Both the position numbers and the translations under genes were made by a program. This document shows, piece after piece, positions 43,495-52,569 of a stretch of 64,000 bases of DNA. The notes under the pieces are model-generated. The model had not been told where the DNA came from and ran no database searches. It saw nothing but the letters and a program-made list of their open reading frames with translations. The stretch's first letter is position 1. The number at the start of each line of letters is the position of its first letter. The DNA is from Corynebacterium phocae (GTDB lineage Bacteria > Actinomycetota > Actinomycetes > Mycobacteriales > Mycobacteriaceae). The DNA is taken from the NCBI RefSeq assembly GCF_008693075.1, contig NZ_VXKJ01000037.1, forward strand, positions 286,207-350,206, given 5' to 3'.

Positions 43495-44751
43495 ATGACC
43501 CACGAGTCTTTCTTCGGACTGGCCTGGCCCGGTAAACAAGCCGCTGCCGCGCAAGCCACGGCCTCTGCTACCTGGCGGATAATTCCGCGCCGGGCAGGCG
43601 GTAGCCGCACTCTGCCCGAAGTCTTACACAACAGCCTCACTGCCGGGGACAATCTTGAGTTCCTGACACTACTGCGTGAGCCTTGGCGTGAGAGCGTGGA
43701 CGTCATCTACATTGACCCGCCGTACAACACCGGACGCGATTTCATCTACAAAGACAACTACCGCAGCCGCCGGGAACACAACTCTAGCGACCATGGCCGG
43801 TGGCATGCCCAATGGCTATCCATGATGTTTCCCCGCTTGATAGTGGCTAGGGAGTTTCTCAAACCTTCCGGGTTCATCTGTATCTCCATCGGCGAAGACG
43901 AAGTGGCAAACCTCCGCAAGGTAGCTGATGAAGTTTTTGGGGAAGAGTGCTTTGCCGGACAGTTAATTTGGAAGAAGGCCGGCACGGGAAAAAACGACTC
44001 CCGCTACGCCGTAGTCGAGCACGAGTATGTTCTTGTCTACGCCAAAAGCGTGGACAATCCCGGATTTAACCTAGACCGCGGCGGAGTAAAAACTACCCGC
44101 TATAACCACTCCGACAGCAAAGGCCGCTATTCCCTAGTCCGGCTAGACTCCAAGACCTTGGGCTATCTAAGCAGCCTGGACTTCCCCATTACCGGGCCGG
44201 ACGGAAAGACCTACTGGCCTGACCAGCCCGCGGGTAAAGACAAGGTTGCTAGGTGGCGCTGGGGCCGGGAAAAAGTCCAGGAACATGGTGCTGAACTGGT
44301 TTTTCGGCGCGGCTTTGTCTACACCAAAAACTACGAATCCGCGGGGGCCAAACCGCGTTCCATCTTAGATGGTGCCAGATTTGGGGTCACGCGCACCGGC
44401 CGCAAAGACGCAGAGGCTGCTTTAGGAATCGTGGGCATTTTTGAGTTCCCCAAACCGGTGGGCCTGGTCAAACACCTGATTGACATCTGCGGTCCCAGTG
44501 ACGCCGTGGTAATGGACTTCTTTGCCGGCTCCGGCACCACCGCGCAGGCGGTGGTTGAACTCAACGCAGAAGACGGCGGTCAGCGCACTTTCCACATGGT
44601 GCAGATCCCGCAGCCCACCGACACCAAGAGCGTGGCCTACGCGGAGGGGTTCACTACAGTGTTTGACATCTGCCTGGCCAGGACGCAGTCGGTGTGCGCC
44701 AACCACGGTGTGAACCTTGACGTGTTTGATACGGAACCTATTACTGATTAA
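43495..44751 (+). CDS. Type III-like DNA adenine N6-methyltransferase (orphan)
   Basis: The 418-aa protein has the beta-class order: DPPYNTGRDF catalytic motif IV (about 80-89) first, then the SAM-binding motif FFAGSGTTAQAVVEL near residue 342. This resembles the Mod subunit of type III restriction systems but is shorter than a usual Mod. No res gene is found on either side, so it is an orphan or solitary modification enzyme. The target site cannot be read from sequence. It probably starts leaderless at ATG 43495. The stop overlaps the convergent esterase gene by four bases. Confidence 0.88.
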   Translation: MTHESFFGLAWPGKQAAAAQATASATWRIIPRRAGGSRTLPEVLHNSLTAGDNLEFLTLLREPWRESVDVIYIDPPYNTGRDFIYKDNYRSRREHNSSDHGRWHAQWLSMMFPRLIVAREFLKPSGFICISIGEDEVANLRKVADEVFGEECFAGQLIWKKAGTGKNDSRYAVVEHEYVLVYAKSVDNPGFNLDRGGVKTTRYNHSDSKGRYSLVRLDSKTLGYLSSLDFPITGPDGKTYWPDQPAGKDKVARWRWGREKVQEHGAELVFRRGFVYTKNYESAGAKPRSILDGARFGVTRTGRKDAEAALGIVGIFEFPKPVGLVKHLIDICGPSDAVVMDFFAGSGTTAQAVVELNAEDGGQRTFHMVQIPQPTDTKSVAYAEGFTTVFDICLARTQSVCANHGVNLDVFDTEPITD

Positions 44752-45722
44752 TTCAGTGCATCCGCGCTATCACTAGTGCCGGCGGGCCGGCCGGGGATCC
44801 CAAAGAAATCCAGCACGGCGTCGGTAGCAAACCCCGGTGGAAGCTCCTCCGAGTGATCGTAGGTACCACCAGGCCACACGTGACTTCCGCCGCCAATGCG
44901 GATATGGACCAGCGGGCTGTCACACCCCAGCCACCGCATCCGCAACGAAGTGCTGGACAAGCGGACAGCCTCAACGTCCGGCTGACACCCGTTGCGCACC
45001 TGGTCACGTTTTAAGATCTCATCAACGGACCGGTACCCGGTCTCGTGCCGCTTTCCTCCGTAATAGGACACCACGGGGTCATTGGTGCCGTGTATATCCA
45101 ACCTGCCCACACCGGTGTCTGCGCAAGACTCGTGGATTTTGTCGTAATAGGCAGCGGAGATACTGGCTACAGAGTTAAATGTTTCAGGAATTTGGCACGA
45201 CAAATAAACTGCAAACCCGCCACCGTTGGACATACCTACTGCGTGGATACGGGAGTCATCCACCGCGTAGGTGGCCCGTACGGAGTCCACGATGTTGGTG
45301 ACAAACTCAACGTCCTCCGCGCCGCTGGTGGTGGCGTACGGTGCCGGCGCCCACGCGCCCTCTACGCCCTGGGGGTAGACCATGATGGCCTGGGCAGCGT
45401 TGAGCTGCGTGTAATCCTCAATCGCCTCAGCTTGTTCTTTCCATCCGTGAAAGGCCAGAACTACCGGCCACTTCTGCTGCGGGGAATAGTCCTTGGGCAG
45501 GTGCAGAATAAAATTCCGCCCGGATGGTAGGTGGATATTCTTAGACTCCCCTGGCAGCGGGCCCACCAACGGGGCTGAGGTGGGGATGGACAGGACGGAT
45601 CCCGCAGACCCCGGCTGCGTCTGCGCCACTGGAGGTACCGTGGGGTCCGGCGCGGAGAAGAAACCACACCCGGAAAGGACCAAGGACGCGGCCGCCAGAC
45701 TGCAAAGTGCGCGTTTAATCAC
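44748..45722 (-). CDS. Secreted lipoprotein esterase (PHB-depolymerase/feruloyl-esterase-like, LpqC type)
   Basis: The 324-aa protein has a lipoprotein signal (MIKRALCSLAAASLVLSGCG, lipobox LSGC with the acylated Cys at residue 19). An alpha/beta hydrolase of the poly-hydroxybutyrate depolymerase family follows: VVLAFHGWKEQ, nucleophile GMSNGGG, an acidic member in IHGTNDPV and the final His in GGSHVWPGG. It resembles mycobacterial LpqC. The natural substrate is unknown. GTG 45722 starts it. Confidence 0.85.
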   Translation of the reverse strand: MIKRALCSLAAASLVLSGCGFFSAPDPTVPPVAQTQPGSAGSVLSIPTSAPLVGPLPGESKNIHLPSGRNFILHLPKDYSPQQKWPVVLAFHGWKEQAEAIEDYTQLNAAQAIMVYPQGVEGAWAPAPYATTSGAEDVEFVTNIVDSVRATYAVDDSRIHAVGMSNGGGFAVYLSCQIPETFNSVASISAAYYDKIHESCADTGVGRLDIHGTNDPVVSYYGGKRHETGYRSVDEILKRDQVRNGCQPDVEAVRLSSTSLRMRWLGCDSPLVHIRIGGGSHVWPGGTYDHSEELPPGFATDAVLDFFGIPGRPAGTSDSADALN

Positions 45723-45848
45723 TGGATTGCTCGCGTTCCTTCCTCATGTTTGCCACAGGCGCTGTTATTGACTCTCACACTTTAACAGCTCAGCGCAACT
45801 GCCCCTTCCACTAACGCACCTACGGTATATTCTCACCGCCTGCTCCGG

Positions 45849-45926
45849 ATGGACCGCGACGGCTACCAGTTGCTGGAAATGGAAGATGTGCCAGGGACTT
45901 TAGCCCAAATGGCAGACCATGGGTAA
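45849..45926 (+). CDS. Possible 25-residue small ORF before the methyltransferase
   Basis: ATG 45849 opens a frame encoding MDRDGYQLLEMEDVPGTLAQ plus five more residues, ending TAA 12 bases before the next ATG. TATATT (45826-45831) could be a -10. It may instead be the tail of a lost gene, because the frame stays open for some distance upstream. No family is recognised. Confidence 0.25.
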   Translation: MDRDGYQLLEMEDVPGTLAQMADHG

Positions 45927-45937
45927 GTTGTTTTCCT

Positions 45938-46756
45938 ATGCCCCATCCTTATACCTCGCCACCGCCGGAGAATTTCCCGCATTACCGCCGCCCCTCTGCC
46001 AAAGACGCCCCCAGTTTCACCAGTCACCTGGCGCGTACCGACGCCGCGCAGGCATTCTCACAGGGCGCGGAAACCTACCAAGATGTACGCCCCGGCTACC
46101 CGGATGAGGTGGCAGCCCTTCTTGCGGGTTTCCCGAGCGTAGTTGATATTGGCGCCGGCACCGGAAAATTCACCGAAGCCCTTGGCAACCACACCGTGTA
46201 CGCGCTAGATCCTTCTGCGGATATGTGCCGGGTACTGCGGAACAAGGGTGGCGCCTTGGTGTGGCGAGCAAAGGCGGAGGCTACCGCGCTGCCGGCGGCA
46301 AGCGTTCACGCGGCTTCGTGCGCCCAAACCTGGCATTGGGTAGACTCCCCGGCGGCCTGCGCCGAGCTAGACCGGATCATCAGGCCCGGCGGCCGGGTGG
46401 TACTGGTGTGGAACACTTTGGACGTCACGGCGCACCCGTGGGTACTCCGGCTTAGCCGAATAATGCACTCCGGGGACGTGCAGAAAGAAGGTTTTTACCC
46501 GGAGGTTGGCGCCCCTTGGGAAATCACCCAAGAGCTCCGCCTGAAATGGGAGGACACTACCACCCCGGAGCGGTTGCACCAGCTGATGCATACAAGGTCC
46601 TATTGGCTGCGGGCAAAAGAAAAAACCCAGTTGAGGATGACACACAACCTCAACTGGTATTTATTCGAGCACCTAGGCTTTGCGCAGGGGCAGCACATAA
46701 CGCTGCCCTACCGCACAGACGCGTTCGTGCTAGAACGCGCCCCGAAAAGCCCCTAG
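45938..46756 (+). CDS. Class I SAM-dependent methyltransferase
   Basis: The 272-aa protein has motif [16 protein letters not shown] (about 68-82), [10 protein letters not shown], and a post-motif stretch FRPNLA-like [21 protein letters not shown] typical of the Methyltransf_11 group. Its final part overlaps the der gene by four bases tail to tail. A minus-strand terminator for der lies inside its coding sequence (46615-46657). No ribosome-binding site is seen before ATG 45938. Substrate unknown. Confidence 0.82.
   Translation: MPHPYTSPPPENFPHYRRPSAKDAPSFTSHLARTDAAQAFSQGAETYQDVRPGYPDEVAALLAGFPSVVDIGAGTGKFTEALGNHTVYALDPSADMCRVLRNKGGALVWRAKAEATALPAASVHAASCAQTWHWVDSPAACAELDRIIRPGGRVVLVWNTLDVTAHPWVLRLSRIMHSGDVQKEGFYPEVGAPWEITQELRLKWEDTTTPERLHQLMHTRSYWLRAKEKTQLRMTHNLNWYLFEHLGFAQGQHITLPYRTDAFVLERAPKSP
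46615..46657 (-). terminator. Terminator of the cmk-der operon, inside the convergent gene
   Basis: CCAGTTGAGG (46627-46636) pairs perfectly with CCTCAACTGG (46648-46657) over an 11-base loop. On the minus strand the stem is followed by GTTTTTTCTTTTGC. It lies about 95 bp past the der stop and within the last third of the plus-strand methyltransferase gene. Confidence 0.9.
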
Positions 46757-48372
46757 CGCCGCTTCTTCTTATTATCGCGACGCTCACGGACGCGGACCGC
46801 GATTTTTACCGGTGAGCCGTGGAAACCGAAGCGCTCACGGAACTTGCGCTCCAAGTAGCGCCGGTAGCCGGCGTCCAGGAACCCGGTGGTAAACAACACA
46901 ATGGTGGGCGGCTGGGTGGTTGCCTGCGTGGCAAAGAGCACGCGGGGAAGGCGGTTATTTTTCATGGGAGGCGGGTTGGCCGCAATGGCCTCCCGCAGCC
47001 AGGTGTTGAGCTGGCCAGTAGAGACTCGCTTGTCCCAGCTTTCCAGCGCCTCCAACATCGCGGGCTCAAGCCTTTGCAGCGCGCGCCCCGTTTCAGCGGA
47101 GATATTAACCCGAGTCACCCACGGGAGGTGCTCAAGCTGCTGATCAATTTCCCGGTCTAGGTAGTAGCGGCGGTCAGGGGTCATCAGGTCCCATTTATTG
47201 AACGCGATAACCAATGCCTTACCGGACTCCAGAATCATGTTAAGCACGCGCTGATCCTGCTCGGAGACTTCCTGGGAGGCGTCAATGAGCATGATACAGA
47301 CCTCGGCAGCATCAATAACGCCGCGGGTTCGCAACGAAGCATAGTATTCGTGGCCCTGCGCATTTTTGACCTTCTTGCGCAGCCCGGCGGTATCAACGAA
47401 CTTCCACAGGTGCTGATCTAGCTGCACGAGGGAGTCCACGGGGTCAACGGTAGTGCCGGACTCATTGTGGACTACGGAGCGCTCCTCGCCCAAGAACTTG
47501 TTGAGCAGCGAGGACTTACCCACGTTGGGTTTGCCCACCAACGCCACGCGGCGCGGCCCGGAGGTAATGGACTTGCCCCGGGGTTCTTTGGGGAACACGC
47601 GCAGGATTTCGTCCAACACGTCCGCGCCACCGCGGCCGTGCTGGGCAGATACCGGCCAAGGATCGCCCAGGCCTAGGGCATAGAACTCCGCCACATCTGC
47701 GTACATGGTGTCTGAGTCAAACTTATTGGCCACCAAGATGACCGGCACCTGAGATTTTTGCAGATTCCGGGCCATGACGTGGTCCGTCTCGGTGATACCC
47801 ACCTGGGTGTCAACCACCATGACAATGACGTCCGCGGTTTCCATGGCAACTTCCGCCTGGCGGGCGATGGCGCCGTGGATTCCCTTGACGTTGGGGTCCC
47901 ATCCGCCGGTATCTTGCACGAGGAACCGCTGGCCGTTCCAATCCGCGACGTAGGAAATGCGGTCGCGGGTAACGCCGGGGTGATCCTCAACCACGGCTTC
48001 GCGGCGGCCCAGGAAACGGTTAACCAGGGAGGACTTTCCCACGTTCGGGCGGCCCACCACCGCAACGGTGAATAGGCTTTCTTCGATGTGGTTGTCGGTT
48101 ACGCCGAAGGTCTTGGAAAGCTCTTCCCACTCCTGTTCGTCCATGGCCAAGGGAACGTCCGCGCCGTCCTCGTCTTGCTCTTCGCCATAATCGGCTTCGC
48201 CAAACTCGGAGTCATCAAAGTTGTCCTCGTCGAACTCAAAGTCAAAGTCATCTTCATCGAATTCGGCTGAGGCCCAGCCACCGTGTGGGTCTGCTACTAC
48301 TTCTTCTTCCAGCTTCCCGTGCGGGTAGTTGAACTCGGTTTCTTCAGTGTGATTCTGGGGGTCTTTAGCCAT
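46753..48372 (-). CDS. der: Ribosome-assembly GTPase Der (EngA)
   Basis: Der (539 aa) has two GTPase domains in tandem, each with [14 protein letters not shown] and [14 protein letters not shown] P loops (near 108 and 280), G3 DTGGW and DTAGL, and NKFD / NKWD motifs, followed by the KH-like domain. The first ~95 residues are very acidic (Asp/Glu/Phe-rich), an extension seen in actinobacteria. AAAGGAG precedes ATG 48372. It overlaps cmk by 8 bp. Confidence 0.96.
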   Translation of the reverse strand: MAKDPQNHTEETEFNYPHGKLEEEVVADPHGGWASAEFDEDDFDFEFDEDNFDDSEFGEADYGEEQDEDGADVPLAMDEQEWEELSKTFGVTDNHIEESLFTVAVVGRPNVGKSSLVNRFLGRREAVVEDHPGVTRDRISYVADWNGQRFLVQDTGGWDPNVKGIHGAIARQAEVAMETADVIVMVVDTQVGITETDHVMARNLQKSQVPVILVANKFDSDTMYADVAEFYALGLGDPWPVSAQHGRGGADVLDEILRVFPKEPRGKSITSGPRRVALVGKPNVGKSSLLNKFLGEERSVVHNESGTTVDPVDSLVQLDQHLWKFVDTAGLRKKVKNAQGHEYYASLRTRGVIDAAEVCIMLIDASQEVSEQDQRVLNMILESGKALVIAFNKWDLMTPDRRYYLDREIDQQLEHLPWVTRVNISAETGRALQRLEPAMLEALESWDKRVSTGQLNTWLREAIAANPPPMKNNRLPRVLFATQATTQPPTIVLFTTGFLDAGYRRYLERKFRERFGFHGSPVKIAVRVRERRDNKKKRR

Positions 48373-49060
48373 GGCTAGACTCCTTTACTATGTCAGTCAG
48401 GCGCTCGAGCACCTGGTCGAGCGTGAGCTCGGAAGTATCTACGATAACCGCGTCCTCGGCCGGGCGCAGTGGGGAGGTTTCGCGAGACGAGTCTGCGGCG
48501 TCACGCCTTTCGACGTCGGCAAGCACCGTGTCAAAGTCAGTGTCTATCCCGGCAGCCACGTTTTGGTCAAAGCGCCGCTGAGCGCGGACTTCTGCAGACG
48601 CGGTGAGGTAGACCTTGGCCGGTGAATCCGGCAGCACCACAGTTCCGATATCGCGTCCCTCCACGATGGCACGGTGTGCTTCCCGCGCCAGTTTGCGCTG
48701 CAGCTCCACTAGGTTGTGGCGCACCTGCGCGATGGCGGAAACCGCCGAGACATTGCGGGTGACCGCTTCTTCGCGGATTTCTTTGGAGACATCCTCCCCT
48801 GCCAGCAACACCTGCTGCGAGTCCGGATCATCGGAGACTTCCAGGGGAAGCTGCGCGGTAACGCGGATAACTGCCGGGGCATCAGCCGGATCCACCCCTG
48901 CGCGCAGTACCGCCAACGTGGCTACGCGGTACATAGCACCGGTGTCTACGTATTTCGCGTCCAGCCTTTTAGCCAGCGCGCGGCAGGTGGAGGACTTTCC
49001 GGTGCCGGAAGGGCCGTCCACCGCTAAAATCAACCCATCAGCGGGAATGTTACTAATCAT
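48365..49060 (-). CDS. cmk: Cytidylate kinase
   Basis: Cmk (231 aa) phosphorylates CMP and dCMP with ATP. The P loop ([17 protein letters not shown], about 15-31), the YVDTGAMYR substrate segment and EGRDIGTVV are intact. It sits between rluB (5-bp gap) and der (8-bp overlap) in the conserved order rluB-cmk-der. Confidence 0.96.
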   Translation of the reverse strand: MISNIPADGLILAVDGPSGTGKSSTCRALAKRLDAKYVDTGAMYRVATLAVLRAGVDPADAPAVIRVTAQLPLEVSDDPDSQQVLLAGEDVSKEIREEAVTRNVSAVSAIAQVRHNLVELQRKLAREAHRAIVEGRDIGTVVLPDSPAKVYLTASAEVRAQRRFDQNVAAGIDTDFDTVLADVERRDAADSSRETSPLRPAEDAVIVDTSELTLDQVLERLTDIVKESSHG

Positions 49061-49065
49061 CGGGC

Positions 49066-49995
49066 CTACATCTCCACCGCGTTGTACAGGCTGGTCAGCT
49101 CGTTGCTGTTGAGTGCCCGGAAGGCACCCGGGGTAGTTTCTCCCAAGGAGATGGTGTGGAATTTGGTACGGACCAGGCGCTGGACCGGGTAACCGGCTTC
49201 TTTGAGCATCCGGCGAACAATGTGCTTGCGGCCTTCATGGAGTTCCACGCGCACCAGGGAGTACCCGCCGTGCTTGTCCACCAGCTGCGCAAAGTCAGCC
49301 TTAGCCATGCCGTCGTCGAGTTCAATACCTTCTTGGAGCTGACGGATAACCTTGTTGTTGAGCTCACCCAGCACGGTGGCCAGGTAGGTCTTTTGCACGC
49401 CATACTTGGGGTGCATGAGGCGGTTAGCCAACTCCCCGTCGTTGGTGAGCAACAACAGTCCTTCAGTGTCAGCGTCCAGACGGCCCACGTGGAACAGGCG
49501 CTGCCCGGCGGCAACCTTCTCAGAGACTAGGTCCCCTACGCAAGGCCGGCCCATCTCATCTGACATCGTGCACTGGAGCCCACGGGGCTTGTTGAGTACG
49601 AAGTACTGCATCTTCTCATTGACGTTGACGCGGACGCCGTCCACACGGATGACATCTACTGATGGGTCAACGCGCAGACCCTGCTTTATGACGATCTGCC
49701 CGTTGACCTCTACGCGGCCGGCGTCGATGAGAATTTCGGCGTGGCGGCGCGAAGCCACGCCAGCTTTGGCCAACACCTTTTGGAGGCGTTCACCGGATTG
49801 TTCTTGGTTTTTCTTCTTGCCTTTGCCATCAACCAACCAGTCCGCACCCAGGTCCCGGGCTACGGATTCGGCGGTGGCTTTGCGTTCGGATTTCTTTACG
49901 TGCTGACGACGGGCCGGTTTAGCGTTAGAGACAATGATGTCACTATCTCGCTTTTTCTTCTCCGGTGTGCCGTCGCGGCGAGCGGTGGGGTTCAC
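49066..49995 (-). CDS. rluB: 23S rRNA pseudouridine synthase (RluB type)
   Basis: The 309-aa enzyme has a Lys/Arg-rich N-terminal extension (about 1-65), an S4 RNA-binding domain (ERLQKVLAKAGVASRRHAEI), and the RsuA/RluB catalytic core with GRLDADTEGLLLLTNDG, where the Asp of RLDADT is the nucleophile. GTG 49995 has AAAAGGA about ten bases upstream. It leads the rluB-cmk-der cluster. Confidence 0.92.
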   Translation of the reverse strand: MNPTARRDGTPEKKKRDSDIIVSNAKPARRQHVKKSERKATAESVARDLGADWLVDGKGKKKNQEQSGERLQKVLAKAGVASRRHAEILIDAGRVEVNGQIVIKQGLRVDPSVDVIRVDGVRVNVNEKMQYFVLNKPRGLQCTMSDEMGRPCVGDLVSEKVAAGQRLFHVGRLDADTEGLLLLTNDGELANRLMHPKYGVQKTYLATVLGELNNKVIRQLQEGIELDDGMAKADFAQLVDKHGGYSLVRVELHEGRKHIVRRMLKEAGYPVQRLVRTKFHTISLGETTPGAFRALNSNELTSLYNAVEM

Positions 49996-50153
49996 GGTGT
50001 CGTGTCCTTTTCTCTTGAGCGTCTATGCAATTTAAGGTAGCGCGCGGTGTTGTTGAAACGGGTCTGTTGTTTAACAGATCTAGCGCACGCCGGCAATCCT
50101 AGCCTAAAAAGCGGCTAAACCCTATCCGGGCACCGCAAATACTGGCGGTTTTT

Positions 50154-50702
50154 CTAAAAGTCTTCCTCAATCTGATCCACATCGGGCAGCAGCGGAGCTA
50201 GATCGGGAAGCCGCTCCAAGCTATCTATTCCTAGCAGCTCTAGAAATAATTCGGTGGTCTCATACTGGTGAGCCAGGCCCTCGCGCTGTTCGACTTCCCG
50301 GATTAGCCCACGCAAGGCCAGGGTACGCATGACCCCGTCTACGTTGACACCGCGCACGCCCGCCACCTGCGCTCGTGTACACGGCTGCCGGTAGGCAATA
50401 ACAGCTAGCGTTTCCAGGGCTGCCCGCGAGAGCCTGGTTTGGGTACCGTCCAATAAGAACCCCTCCACGGCCTCCGCGTTGCGCTGGCGGGTATATAGCC
50501 TCCACCCCTCGGCTGTCTCCCGGAGTTCAAATCCCGAACCACGGTCCTCAAACTCACGCGCCACGGTGCGCAGCAAGTCGCTGACCACTGACGTGTCCAG
50601 TTCGAGTGCGCGGGACAGAGCTTCTACCGAGGCCGGCGTATCCAGCACCAGGAGGATAGATTCCAACCGCGAGCGGTCTTGGGAAATGGGCGGAAGTTGC
50701 AT
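50154..50702 (-). CDS. scpB: Segregation and condensation protein B
   Basis: ScpB (182 aa) is a winged-helix partner that regulates SMC with ScpA. SRLESILLVLDTPASVEALSRAL and LSRAALETLAVIAYRQPCTRAQV are family hallmarks, and the C-terminal GLAHQYETTELFLELLGI is typical. I chose ATG 50702, 13 bp after the scpA stop. Confidence 0.94.
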   Translation of the reverse strand: MQLPPISQDRSRLESILLVLDTPASVEALSRALELDTSVVSDLLRTVAREFEDRGSGFELRETAEGWRLYTRQRNAEAVEGFLLDGTQTRLSRAALETLAVIAYRQPCTRAQVAGVRGVNVDGVMRTLALRGLIREVEQREGLAHQYETTELFLELLGIDSLERLPDLAPLLPDVDQIEEDF

Positions 50703-50712
50703 GGGTTCTACC

Positions 50713-51540
50713 CTAATCCCAGTTGCTGGCGGCCACAACGGCGGGGTCTACGTCCAGCCCGGTCCAGGCAACGTTAAGCGGCCCCAAGGACTCTGGCTGG
50801 TCAGTTTCCACCGCTTTGGCTTTGTAGAGTTCCAACAGCGCCAGGAAGCGCCCCACCACTTCCATGGAAACCGTGCAATCCCGGGTAAGGGCGTCAAAGC
50901 TTGTCCAGGTGTCTGCGCCCAACATCTTCAACAGCCCCATAATCCTCCCGGCCTGCTCAGGGACAGATACCGCCACTTGGTGAATGTGGCTGGTGTTTAC
51001 GTCTTCGAGTGCCTTTGGCCTAAATACGCCCACCGCCAGTTCCGCGAAAGAAGCCGGGGTGTGGCCCAGCTGGACCGGAGGCAATAGTTGCGCGAAGCGG
51101 TCCTCTATCCCCACCGCGCGTGGGTAGCGGCGGCGCGCGTCGCGCTGCCATTGCGCAAAAAGGTCCGCTATCTGCTTGTAGGCGCGGTATTGCAATAGTC
51201 GCGCAAACAGCAAGTCGCGAGATTCCAATAGCGCTAGGTCCTCAAGGTCATCTACTTCCCCGCGCGGCAAAAGCCTAGCGGTTTTAAGGTCAAGCAATGT
51301 TGCTGCGACGAGGAGGAACTGAGTGGTCTCATCCAAGTCTGCGGTAGTACCCAGCGCCCGGGTGTAGGCCACGAACTCATCCGTCACCGCAGACAAGGCC
51401 ACGTCTGTGACGTCCATCTTCTTGGCCTGGATGAGTTGCAACAGCAGGTCAAAGGGGCCCTCGAAGTTTTTGAGAGCAATCCGGAAACCGGTGATTTCCG
51501 GCTGGTTATCCGCCGGTTGGACGGCGCTACGGGCGGCCAT
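50713..51540 (-). CDS. scpA: Segregation and condensation protein A
   Basis: ScpA (275 aa) is the kleisin that bridges SMC heads during chromosome organisation. The N-terminal motif FEGPFDLLLQLIQAKKMDVTDV, the central helices and the C-terminal winged-helix end (EVVGRFLALLELYKAKAVE) are present. ATG 51540 has AAGG at a good distance; a TTG at 51546 is an alternative. It follows the parA-like gene by 11 bp. Confidence 0.94.
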   Translation of the reverse strand: MAARSAVQPADNQPEITGFRIALKNFEGPFDLLLQLIQAKKMDVTDVALSAVTDEFVAYTRALGTTADLDETTQFLLVAATLLDLKTARLLPRGEVDDLEDLALLESRDLLFARLLQYRAYKQIADLFAQWQRDARRRYPRAVGIEDRFAQLLPPVQLGHTPASFAELAVGVFRPKALEDVNTSHIHQVAVSVPEQAGRIMGLLKMLGADTWTSFDALTRDCTVSMEVVGRFLALLELYKAKAVETDQPESLGPLNVAWTGLDVDPAVVAASNWD

Positions 51541-51551
51541 GGGCAAGCACC

Positions 51552-52421
51552 TTAGCTAGTCCTTTCGATGACCTCACGTGCCAGGTCCCGGTACTGCTTG
51601 GCGGCCTGGGAATTAGGGGCCCAGGTGGTGATGGCCTCCCCGGCAACGGAGGTTTCCGGGAACCGCACCGTGCGGGTGATGACCGTGTCAAAGACTTTTT
51701 CACCGAAAAACTCCACGACCCGGGACATGACTTCACGGGCGTGTTTGGTGCGGCGGTCGTACATGGTGACCAAGATTCCTATGGTTTCTAGGTCAAAGTT
51801 TATCCGCTCAGAAACCTTTTCCACGGTGTCGGTCAACAGCGCCAGACCGCGGAGGGAGAAGAATTCACATTCCATGGGAATAATAACCCCGTCCGAACAG
51901 GCCAAGGCGTTAACCGTCAGCAGGCCCAGTGAGGGCTGGCAATCGACGATGATGAAGTCATAGTCACGGTGAACCGGGCGCAGCGCCCGGGCCAAGGTGT
52001 GCTCGCGGCCTACTTCATTGACCAGTTGGATCTCCGCCGCAGAAAGATCGATATTGGCGGGAACCAAGTCCATTCCCGGCACCCCGGTGGGAACAATTGC
52101 AGAGTGAATGGACACACGGTTGTCCAGCATGACGTCGTAGACCGTGTCCTCAATCTCATCGTGATTAAGGCCCAGGCCGGCGCTCAACGCGCCCTGCGGA
52201 TCCAGGTCAACCAGCAGGACTTTACGCCCGGCTTCTGCCAGGCAAGCTCCCAAGTTGATGGTTGAGGTGGTTTTACCCACTCCACCTTTTTGGTTACACA
52301 TGGAGATTATGGTGGCGGGGCCGTGCTTTTCCAGTGGCTTAGGCTCCGGGAACTCGCGTAGCGGACGCCCCGTCAAACCGACACCTTGCGCGTCGAATAG
52401 GCCGTCATCACTCACAGTCAC
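51552..52421 (-). CDS. pldP: ParA-family ATPase (PldP-like)
   Basis: The 289-aa ATPase has the deviant Walker A KGGVGKTTSTINLG (about 44-57), Walker A' VDLDPQGAL, and Walker B FIIVDCQPSLG. In C. glutamicum the orphan ParA-like protein beside scpA is PldP, which affects division-site placement; M. tuberculosis has Rv1708 here. No parB is adjacent, unlike true parAB. Two GTG starts compete: 52421, and 52415, which has the better spacing from GAGGT. Confidence 0.9.
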   Translation of the reverse strand: MTVSDDGLFDAQGVGLTGRPLREFPEPKPLEKHGPATIISMCNQKGGVGKTTSTINLGACLAEAGRKVLLVDLDPQGALSAGLGLNHDEIEDTVYDVMLDNRVSIHSAIVPTGVPGMDLVPANIDLSAAEIQLVNEVGREHTLARALRPVHRDYDFIIVDCQPSLGLLTVNALACSDGVIIPMECEFFSLRGLALLTDTVEKVSERINFDLETIGILVTMYDRRTKHAREVMSRVVEFFGEKVFDTVITRTVRFPETSVAGEAITTWAPNSQAAKQYRDLAREVIERTS

Positions 52422-52471
52422 ACCTCAATCCTTGACCCGTGACCGTCTTTAGTCACGGGAGATACCCACAA

Positions 52472-52491
52472 CAGGCTTACATGCCTGTTAT
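52472..52491. repeat. Inverted repeat upstream of the pldP-like gene
   Basis: AACAGGC and GCCTGTT form a 7-bp stem around TTACAT, about 50-70 bp before the parA-like start. It could be an operator or a weak terminator for the gene before it. No T tract is present. Confidence 0.4.
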
Positions 52492-52569
52492 TACCAGACT
52501 TATCTTACTCAGGTTACCTTCTCACACCGGAATGGGGCGAAAAAGCCGAAGTTTACCGCCTAGTTAAGG

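Noticed and set aside
43103..44751. Toxin-antitoxin pair formed by the MT0933-like gene and the methyltransferase
   Set aside because: They are divergent, the methyltransferase is a complete modification enzyme, and known partners of this antitoxin family are different proteins.
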